A DNA stretch of 8,062 bases from an uncultured Clostridium sp. (lineage in GTDB: Bacteria > Bacillota_A > Clostridia > TANB77 > CAG-508), in NCBI GenBank assembly GCA_947244675.1, contig CAMXLV010000084.1, positions 1 to 8,062 on the forward strand, given 5' to 3'. The notes under the pieces were generated by a model. The model saw nothing but the letters and a program-made list of their open reading frames with translations, was not told the origin of the DNA and searched no databases. Shown in pieces: positions 1 through 5,106 of this stretch. A program made the position numbers and the translations under genes. Every line of letters starts with the position of its first letter. The stretch's first letter is position 1.

Positions 1-84
1 ATAAAATTTTAGAGAATATATAAGGAAGAGTAGAAAGATGGCAAATTAGAATAATGAAAAGAAAAAAGTAAATCCGTGAAATGC

Positions 85-113
85 TTGACAAATAAGGATG
101 AATCAGATAAAAT
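85..113 (+). promoter_or_regulatory. Sigma-A-type promoter of the rubrerythrin gene
   Basis: A perfect -35 box TTGACA (85-90) is followed after exactly 17 bases by TAAAAT (108-113), one mismatch from the TATAAT consensus. Transcription should start near 120, leaving a leader of under 20 bases that is little more than the ribosome binding site AGGAGG (122-127), 9 bases before the ATG at 137. No inverted repeat resembling a PerR or Fur operator is visible around it, so the promoter looks constitutive and strong. Confidence 0.8.
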
Positions 114-136
114 AAAAAAATAGGAGGAATGGAAAA

Positions 137-676
137 ATGGAATTAAAAGGAAGTAAAACAGAACAAAACCTAATGGAGGCATTTGCTGGAGAATCACAAG
201 CAAGAAACAAATATACGTACTTTGCTAGCAAAGCCAAAAAAGAAGGATATGAGCAAATAGCTGCCATATTTCAAGAGACGGCAGACAATGAAAAAGAACA
301 TGCCAAAATATGGTTCAAATTATTGCAAGGTGGAGAAATAAAAGGAACAGCAGAAAACTTACAAGCAGCAGCAGCAGGAGAAAACTATGAATGGACAGAT
401 ATGTATGATAGAATGGCAAAAGAAGCTAAAGAAGAAGGATTTGATCATATTGCATATCTATTCTCAGAAGTTGCTAAAATAGAAAAAGAGCATGAAGAAA
501 GATATAAAAAATTATTAGAAAATGTAGAAAATGGATTAGTATTTAGCCGTGATGGAGATAAAATTTGGAAATGTAGAAACTGTGGACACATTGTAATTGG
601 AAAACAAGCTCCAGAAATTTGTCCAGTATGTAGCCATCCAAAAGCTTATTTTGAAATAAAAGCACAAAATTATTAA
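137..676 (+). CDS. rbr: Rubrerythrin (diiron peroxidase with C-terminal rubredoxin domain)
   Basis: The 179-residue product has the usual rubrerythrin length and domain order. Residues 1-135 form the ferritin-like four-helix bundle. The diiron ligands expected for the family are visible: E19 ([10 protein letters not shown]), E52 and H55 (ExxH in DNEKEHA), E96 and E99 (EAKEEGF), and E116 and H119 (IEKEHEERY). Residues 143-172 form a rubredoxin-like knuckle with CxxC pairs C146/C149 and C162/C165, which bind one iron. In anaerobes such proteins reduce hydrogen peroxide to water in the cytoplasm, taking electrons from NAD(P)H through rubredoxin-type carriers. The gene has its own promoter and is followed by a strong hairpin, so it is probably transcribed alone. 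The start is fixed by AGGAGG 9 bases upstream. Family and function are clear from the sequence; the electron donor is not. Confidence 0.96.
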   Translation: MELKGSKTEQNLMEAFAGESQARNKYTYFASKAKKEGYEQIAAIFQETADNEKEHAKIWFKLLQGGEIKGTAENLQAAAAGENYEWTDMYDRMAKEAKEEGFDHIAYLFSEVAKIEKEHEERYKKLLENVENGLVFSRDGDKIWKCRNCGHIVIGKQAPEICPVCSHPKAYFEIKAQNY

Positions 677-694
677 AAGTCCAATTAGGGACAG

Positions 695-752
695 CTCTTA
701 AAAGACATTTTCGTCCTTAAATGGCGAAAATGTCTTTTAAGAGTTTGTGCTT
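695..752 (+). terminator. 19-bp perfect hairpin after rubrerythrin: terminator and/or dispersed palindromic repeat
   Basis: The left arm CTCTTAAAAGACATTTTCG (695-713) is exactly complementary to 725-743, around an 11-base loop. The arm is followed by a T-rich but interrupted run, TTTGTGCTT, so it could terminate transcription of the upstream gene, though the tract is not a clean T run. The symmetry continues imperfectly outward: AATTA...ACA on the left (683-693) mirrors TGT...TAATT on the right (746-756). The arms are far longer than a terminator needs. A palindrome carrying an AATTAGGGACAG edge is reminiscent of REP-type or MITE-like dispersed repeats, but copy number cannot be judged from this window. 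Confidence 0.65.
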
Positions 753-777
753 AATTAAGTAAAAGAGAGGTAAAGAA

Positions 778-1536
778 ATGCCAAAGTTTTTTGTAGAAGA
801 AAAAGCCATAAAGAATAATCAAATTAAGATTGAAGGCGAAGATGTAAATCACATAAAAAACGTATTAAGAAAAAAAATAGGAGACAAAATTACAATTGGG
901 AGTAAAAAAAGTGAATTTGACTATTTATGTGAAATAGAAAAAATAGAAGAAAATAGTATTTTAGCAAATATTATAGAGCAACAGGTTGGAAAAGCAGAAT
1001 CTAACATAAAAATAACCATTATGCAAGGACTTCCTAAGGCTGATAAAATGGAACTTATCATCCAGAAATCAGTAGAGCTAGGCGTTTATGATATCATTCC
1101 TGTAGAAATGAAAAGATGTGTAGTTAAGTTAAATGAAAAAGATAGAAAAAAGAAAATAGAGAGATGGCAAAAAATAGCAGAAGTAGCAAGTAAACAAAGT
1201 GAAAGAAATCGAGTTCCTATCATTCATAATGTGATTTCTATTAAAAATATTTGTAATTTATACCAAGAATATGATATAGTAATAGTAGCATATGAAAAAG
1301 AAAGAGAAAATAAACTAAAGTATGAATTAAAAAAATTAAAAGAAACTGCTAAAAAAGACTTGAAAATTGCTATTCTGATAGGACCAGAGGGAGGCATAGA
1401 AGAAGAAGAGTTAAAAACTTTAGAAAAAGACAAAATAGCAGTAGTAACGCTGGGAAATAGAATTTTAAGAACAGAAACAGTGGCAATGCATATGATAAGT
1501 ATTATTTTATATGAATTAGAAGAAGACACAAATTAA
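778..1536 (+). CDS. rsmE: 16S rRNA (uracil(1498)-N3)-methyltransferase RsmE
   Basis: The 252-residue product matches RsmE in length and motifs. This SPOUT-class enzyme uses S-adenosylmethionine to methylate N3 of U1498 in helix 44 of 16S rRNA, acting on the assembled 30S subunit. The N-terminal 70 residues are the PUA-like RNA-binding part (GEDVNHIKNVLRKKIGD, 20-36). The SPOUT domain begins with LPKADKMELIIQKSVELG (85-102) and IIPVEMKRCVVK (106-117), continues with EVASKQSERNRVP (135-147), and ends with the SAM-binding trefoil knot: IGPEGG (201-206) and LGNRILRTETVAMH (225-238). The start has an AGAGAGG site 8 bases upstream. In many relatives prmA precedes rsmE; here it does not, and the preceding gene is a separately promoted rubrerythrin. 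I see no clear promoter of its own, so transcription may come through the upstream hairpin. Confidence 0.95.
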   Translation: MPKFFVEEKAIKNNQIKIEGEDVNHIKNVLRKKIGDKITIGSKKSEFDYLCEIEKIEENSILANIIEQQVGKAESNIKITIMQGLPKADKMELIIQKSVELGVYDIIPVEMKRCVVKLNEKDRKKKIERWQKIAEVASKQSERNRVPIIHNVISIKNICNLYQEYDIVIVAYEKERENKLKYELKKLKETAKKDLKIAILIGPEGGIEEEELKTLEKDKIAVVTLGNRILRTETVAMHMISIILYELEEDTN

Positions 1537-1562
1537 ACACAAAAAGGGAAGGAAGGAAAAAG

Positions 1563-2210
1563 ATGGCAAAAAAGAAAAAAGCAAAGAAAAAGGCAAAAAT
1601 GAGAGAAAAAGAAACAAAAGTAAGTGAAGTAGTAGCAGAAAAGAAAGAAACAACAGAAGAAACCAAAAAGCAAGAAGAGATAATAACATTAGATCAGAAA
1701 AGTCAAGAAGAAAAAATGCTAAAAGAAGTTTCGCAAGAAAACTTAAAAAAGATTTTTAAAAATATCATATATGCAGTTGGTATTATGATTTACTTTATAA
1801 TACTAAATTTAGCCTATAATGCTATGAAACAAGAAAGACTAATAGAAGATATCAAAGTATTTGCAGGAGCTTTTTTAGTAGTTGGAATGCTACTTTTAGA
1901 AAGAGCTTACCAAAAAGATGATGAAAGTATAGCACTAACAGGAATAGAATTTTTAGTTCTTTCTTTACATAGTTTATCCATTATGCATGTTATCACCTTG
2001 TTCCAATATGATTTTAGATTTTATCTATTAACGTCTTCTTACTTAATAGCAATTTATTATGTCTTAAAAGCCATTATATTGTATACAAAGGCAAGAAAAG
2101 ATTACCTAAAGAGCTTAAGTGACATTTCCGAAATAGTCAAAAAAGAAGAACCAAGTAAAAAAGAAGCTAAAAAAAGAATTGAAGAGGAAGTAGGACAAAA
2201 AAATGATTAA
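1563..2210 (+). CDS. Unrecognised membrane protein with Lys/Glu-rich N-terminal tail
   Basis: I do not recognise this 215-residue protein. Residues 1-65 are highly charged; the first 12 are almost all Lys and Ala, followed by a Lys/Glu-rich stretch likely to be disordered or coiled. Four hydrophobic segments follow, at about 68-88, 96-113, 123-147 and 153-174, each long enough to span the membrane. The last 40 residues are again Lys/Glu-rich. With an even number of helices both charged tails would lie on the same side, and the basic residues favour the cytoplasm. There is no signal peptide, catalytic motif or cysteine. The start follows AAGGGAAGG at good spacing, and the stop overlaps the yicC start by 8 bases (ATGATTAA), so the two genes are probably translationally coupled. 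Its place between rsmE and yicC may hint at an RNA or ribosome link, but that is only context. Confidence 0.75.
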   Translation: MAKKKKAKKKAKMREKETKVSEVVAEKKETTEETKKQEEIITLDQKSQEEKMLKEVSQENLKKIFKNIIYAVGIMIYFIILNLAYNAMKQERLIEDIKVFAGAFLVVGMLLLERAYQKDDESIALTGIEFLVLSLHSLSIMHVITLFQYDFRFYLLTSSYLIAIYYVLKAIILYTKARKDYLKSLSDISEIVKKEEPSKKEAKKRIEEEVGQKND

Positions 2211-3084
2211 AAGTATGACAGGATATGGCAAAGCCAGTCTAGTTAAAAATAATAGAGAATACCAAATAGAAATAAAAAGTGTTAATCATAGATATTTAGA
2301 TGTATCAGTAAAAATGCCAAGAGTATTGAGTTATTTAGAAGAAATTGTTAAAAAAGAAATAGGAGAGCAAGTAAAAAGAGGAAAAATAGATATTTTTATT
2401 ACTTTTCAAAATAACTCAGAAGTAGGAAAAAAAGTAAAAATCAATACAGAGATCGCTAAAATTTATATTAATGAATTAAAAAATTTAGCCAAACAAGAAG
2501 GAATTTTGGATAATATTGAAGTAACAGAAATAGCCAAATATCCAGATGTATTAGTCATTAAAAACGAAGAAGATGATGAAAATATCAAAGAAGAATTATT
2601 AGAAGTAACAAAAAAAGCAGTAAAAAGCTTAGTGCAAATGAGAGAAATAGAAGGACATAAAATAGAAGAAGACTTAAAAGAGAGAATTAAGCAAATACAA
2701 GAAAAAGTACAAGAAATATCTTTACTTTCTACTGGACTTATTGAAGAATATGTAGTAAAATTAGAAGGAAGAATCAAAGAACTATTAAAAGAGCAAGAAA
2801 TAGACCAAGTAAGATTAGCACAAGAAGTGGTAATTTTTGCAGATAAATGCTCAGTAGAAGAAGAAGTTACTAGGCTAAAGAGTCATATATCCCAATTTGA
2901 AAATCTCTTAAAAGATACAAACAACGTAGCTATTGGAAAAAAGTTAGACTTTATCATACAAGAAATGAACCGTGAAACTAACACAATTGGATCTAAAGCC
3001 AATCATTTAGAAATTACAAACCATGTTATAGACATAAAAACAGAATTAGAAAACATAAGAGAGCAAATTCAAAATATTGAATAG
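2203..3084 (+). CDS. yicC: YicC/YloC-family endoribonuclease
   Basis: The 293-residue product is a full-length YicC/YloC-family protein, a metal-dependent endoribonuclease family known for RNA cleavage in E. coli and B. subtilis. The N-terminal domain opens with the signature SMTGYG (4-9) and SVNHRYLD (26-33). The middle is a long charged helical region. The C-terminal domain carries EGHKIEEDL (150-158), [16 protein letters not shown] (214-229) and the conserved block [14 protein letters not shown] followed by TIGSKA (245-266), whose acidic and basic residues are invariant in the family. The ATG lies inside the end of the preceding gene with only a modest TAGGA site, consistent with coupled translation. 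It stands directly upstream of remA, as in Bacillus and many Clostridia, which supports orthology. The natural RNA target cannot be told from sequence. Confidence 0.95.
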   Translation: MIKSMTGYGKASLVKNNREYQIEIKSVNHRYLDVSVKMPRVLSYLEEIVKKEIGEQVKRGKIDIFITFQNNSEVGKKVKINTEIAKIYINELKNLAKQEGILDNIEVTEIAKYPDVLVIKNEEDDENIKEELLEVTKKAVKSLVQMREIEGHKIEEDLKERIKQIQEKVQEISLLSTGLIEEYVVKLEGRIKELLKEQEIDQVRLAQEVVIFADKCSVEEEVTRLKSHISQFENLLKDTNNVAIGKKLDFIIQEMNRETNTIGSKANHLEITNHVIDIKTELENIREQIQNIE

Positions 3085-3095
3085 GAGGAAAAATA

Positions 3096-3356
3096 ATGCA
3101 ATTAGTAAATATAGGATTTGGAAATATTGTATCATCTGAGAGAATCGTAGCCATTGTAAGCCCAGAATCAGCACCAATTAAAAGAATGGTACAAGAAGCA
3201 AAAGACAATAAAACAGCAGTAGATGCAACTTATGGAAGAAGAACAAGAGCGGTTTTAATTATGGATTCAGGACATATCATTCTATCTGCTGTTCAACCAG
3301 AAACAGTAGGTGGAAGAATTGATAAAACTATGTCACAAGAAAAGGAGGATAATTAA
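3096..3356 (+). CDS. remA: RemA-family regulator (DUF370)
   Basis: This 86-residue protein is a clear RemA/DUF370 member: [28 protein letters not shown] (3-30), then [31 protein letters not shown] (41-71). In B. subtilis RemA is a DNA-binding activator of extracellular-matrix and osmoprotection genes and assembles into ring-like oligomers; the basic YGRRTRA segment (46-52) is in the region expected to touch DNA. Whether it controls biofilm genes in this anaerobe is unknown. The gene follows yicC by 11 bases, with AGGAGG overlapping the yicC stop, and precedes rpoZ by one base. This yicC-remA pairing is standard in Bacillota. The C-terminal tail beyond residue 72 is poorly conserved and charged. 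Confidence 0.95.
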   Translation: MQLVNIGFGNIVSSERIVAIVSPESAPIKRMVQEAKDNKTAVDATYGRRTRAVLIMDSGHIILSAVQPETVGGRIDKTMSQEKEDN

Positions 3357-3357
3357 A

Positions 3358-3546
3358 ATGATAGTAAAGCCAACCGTTGGAGAACTATTAACTAAAGCAC
3401 AAAACAGATATGAATTAGTTATTGCAACAGCAAGAAGAGCAAGACAAATAGCAGCAGGAGATGAAGCCAAAACAAAAGTAAAAGAAGAATCACCAGTTAC
3501 CTTAGCTGCTAATGAAATAGCAGAAGGGAAGGTAAATATATGTTAG
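3358..3546 (+). CDS. rpoZ: RNA polymerase omega subunit
   Basis: The protein is 62 residues if it starts at 3358. That ATG is preceded by AAAGGAGG (3341-3348) at 9 bases and gives the typical omega N-terminus MIVKPTVGELL. An in-frame ATG at 3310 would add 16 residues unrelated to omega, lies inside remA and is less plausible. Omega motifs are clear: NRYELVIATARRARQI (16-31), the conserved helix that clamps the beta-prime C-terminus, and SPVTLAANEIAEGKV (45-59). The subunit helps assemble RNA polymerase and, in some bacteria, takes part in ppGpp response. Its stop overlaps the gmk start by 7 bases. In Bacillus omega follows gmk; here it precedes it. Confidence 0.94.
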   Translation: MIVKPTVGELLTKAQNRYELVIATARRARQIAAGDEAKTKVKEESPVTLAANEIAEGKVNIC

Positions 3547-4103
3547 TTATACTATCTGGTGTAGCAGGAGCAGGAAAAGATACCATAAAAAAAGAACTAA
3601 TTAAAAGAATGGAAAATGTAGAATCTTTGCCATCTTATACTTCTAGACCCAAAAGAGAAGGAGATATAGAAGGACAAACCTATAACTTTGTTAGTAGAGA
3701 AGAATTTGAAGAAATGGTGAAAAACAAAGAATTTTATGAATATGACATTCATCACAATCAATATTATGGAACATCTAGAAAATTATTAAACGAAAAAATA
3801 AAAGGTGGAAAAATAATCGTAAAGGATATTGATGTAAATGGAACAGAACATTTAAAAGAACTACTAAAAGAAGATACAAAAGTAGTAACCATTTTTTTAA
3901 GAGTACCAAAAGAAGAGCTAAAAAGACGTTTAGAAGAAAGAATAGACAAGCCAAGTCCAGCAGAAGTAATTTTAAGACTAAATCGATTTGACTATGAAGA
4001 ATCCAGAATTAATTTGTATGACTATGTTTTAAAAAATGATGACTTAGAAAAAGCTGTACAAATTATTAAAGCTATTATAGAAAATGAACAAAAAAGCCAA
4101 TAA
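3540..4103 (+). CDS. gmk: Guanylate kinase
   Basis: Guanylate kinase phosphorylates GMP to GDP with ATP in guanine nucleotide synthesis. The 187-residue length is normal. The P-loop is GVAGAGKDT (7-15), slightly unusual because most homologues have GPSGxGKxT. GMP-binding residues are at the expected places: S32, R36 and R39 in SYTSRPKREGD, E67 and Y76-G77-T78-S79 in FYEYDIHHNQYYGTSR, and D98 in KDIDVNG (usually EIDVQG). The lid and C-terminal region (RRLEERIDKPSPAEVILRLNRFDYEESR, 129-156, then YDYVLKNDDLEKA) is diverged from the common RGTDSEEVI...A..E form but keeps its arginines. The start overlaps rpoZ by 7 bases and has GGGAAGG upstream, so it is probably coupled to rpoZ. It could be a specialised paralogue, but the position in the cluster argues for the housekeeping enzyme. 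Confidence 0.92.
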   Translation: MLVILSGVAGAGKDTIKKELIKRMENVESLPSYTSRPKREGDIEGQTYNFVSREEFEEMVKNKEFYEYDIHHNQYYGTSRKLLNEKIKGGKIIVKDIDVNGTEHLKELLKEDTKVVTIFLRVPKEELKRRLEERIDKPSPAEVILRLNRFDYEESRINLYDYVLKNDDLEKAVQIIKAIIENEQKSQ

Positions 4104-4122
4104 TTGAAAAATTTTGGCTTTT
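4092..4122 (+). terminator. Hairpin across the gmk stop, possible weak terminator
   Basis: AAAAGCCAA (4092-4100) is exactly complementary to TTGGCTTTT (4114-4122). Inside, AATT (4102-4105) can pair with AATT (4110-4113) around a GAAA tetraloop, leaving one bulged base. The T run TTTT is part of the stem and is followed by AAGATTAT, so the structure lacks the uninterrupted U tail of a strong terminator. It overlaps the last gmk codons and stop. It may attenuate rather than end transcription into the downstream gene. Confidence 0.45.
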
Positions 4123-4159
4123 AAGATTATCTGTTATTTGAAAATGAAAGGGAAGAAAA

Positions 4160-5083
4160 ATGAAAGAGAGATCTTTTCATGTACTAATAAAAGAAATTTG
4201 TGAAGAAATGGATATTCAAGTAGAAAAACTGTCTTTTCAATGGATTTTACAATTAACAAAGCAAGGACAAGTAAGACATATAACCAATTATCTTTTTGAT
4301 AACAATTCACAAGCAACAGGGGTTATTGTTGCCGATAAATATGCTACTTATGAAGTATTAAAATCACAAAATATACCAGTTATTAAACATACCATGATAT
4401 TTAATCCTACTATATGGAAACAATATATACCAGAAGAAGGAAATGGAAAGATTATGGAAGAGGAATTGATAAAATACAAAAAATTAGTAGTAAAGCCAAA
4501 TTGTGATTGTGAAGGAAGAGGGATTTTGCTTTGTTACACATTAGAAGAAACCAAAAGAGCAATCGAAGATTTGTTTGATAAAAATTATACATCAGTTAGT
4601 ATTTGTCCTTATTATGAGATCAAAACAGAATATCGAGCTATTTATTTAGAAGGAGAAATACTGTTAATCTATGGAAAAGAAAAACCATTTGTGATAGGAG
4701 ATGGAAGAAGAACATTAGGAGAATTAATAGAAAAGCTTACTTTATTAAACAAAGAAATGGAATTAGAATTAAATAAAATACCAAAAAAAGGAGAAAAGAT
4801 AGAAATTTCATGGAAACATAACTTGAGTGGAGGGGCAACAGCTACAATATTACCAAAAAACGAATTATATCAAGAAATTGAAAAATTAGCGATACAAGCA
4901 GGAAAAGCAATGAATATCAATTTTGCTAGTATAGATATCATCCAAACAGTTGATAATCAGTTATATGTAATTGAAATAAATGCAGGTGTTTGTATGGATA
5001 TTTTTAGCAAAACAGTAGAAGGTGGAAGAGAAAGAGCAAAAGAAATCTACCAGAAGGCAATTCAAGCAATGTTTAAAGAATAG
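4160..5083 (+). CDS. ATP-grasp ligase resembling the cyanophycin synthetase / glutathione synthetase type
   Basis: The 307-residue protein has a complete ATP-grasp fold of the type that joins an amino acid or acid to an amine through an acyl-phosphate. Visible elements: N-terminal pre-ATP-grasp region ending in ADKYATYEVL (58-67), where the Lys begins the fold; a nucleotide-binding strand and glycine-rich loop VVKPNCDCEGRGI (110-122); hinge strand YYEIKTEYRAIYLEGEILLIYG (151-172); DGRRTLGELI (181-190), typical of cyanophycin-synthetase-like enzymes; NLSGGA (221-226); and the metal-binding ASIDII (256-261) with EINAG (272-276). It lacks the Mur-ligase half of cyanophycin synthetase and the GshA half of GshAB, so the substrate is unknown. 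A GGGAAG site lies just upstream of the ATG. The gene sits between gmk and priA, the slot that holds coaBC in the Bacillus cluster, but it shows no CoaBC motif. Confidence 0.82.
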   Translation: MKERSFHVLIKEICEEMDIQVEKLSFQWILQLTKQGQVRHITNYLFDNNSQATGVIVADKYATYEVLKSQNIPVIKHTMIFNPTIWKQYIPEEGNGKIMEEELIKYKKLVVKPNCDCEGRGILLCYTLEETKRAIEDLFDKNYTSVSICPYYEIKTEYRAIYLEGEILLIYGKEKPFVIGDGRRTLGELIEKLTLLNKEMELELNKIPKKGEKIEISWKHNLSGGATATILPKNELYQEIEKLAIQAGKAMNINFASIDIIQTVDNQLYVIEINAGVCMDIFSKTVEGGRERAKEIYQKAIQAMFKE

Positions 5084-5106
5084 CAAAAAAACGAAAAGGA
5101 GAAACG

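Noticed and set aside
1..84. Possible gene end or RNA at the left edge
   Set aside because: No frame of useful length, no motif and no structure I can support; it is A-rich intergenic-looking sequence.
9..203. Minus-strand open frame over the rubrerythrin promoter and start
   Set aside because: It is a hydrophobic Phe/Ser-rich translation typical of the antisense of A-rich DNA, lies over a convincing promoter, and has no ribosome binding site.
1224..1529. Minus-strand open frame inside rsmE
   Set aside because: Low-complexity Ser/Ile/Phe-rich shadow of a well-supported gene. The same holds for the antisense frames within yicC, gmk, the ATP-grasp gene and def.
3310..3357. Earlier in-frame ATG for rpoZ adding 16 residues
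   Set aside because: It lies inside remA, has no good ribosome binding site, and the added residues do not resemble omega. AAAGGAGG is positioned for the ATG at 3358.
4104..4130. Promoter for the ATP-grasp gene (TTGAAA ... GATTAT)
   Set aside because: The spacing is 15 bases and the -10 match is poor, and the boxes overlap the hairpin after gmk.
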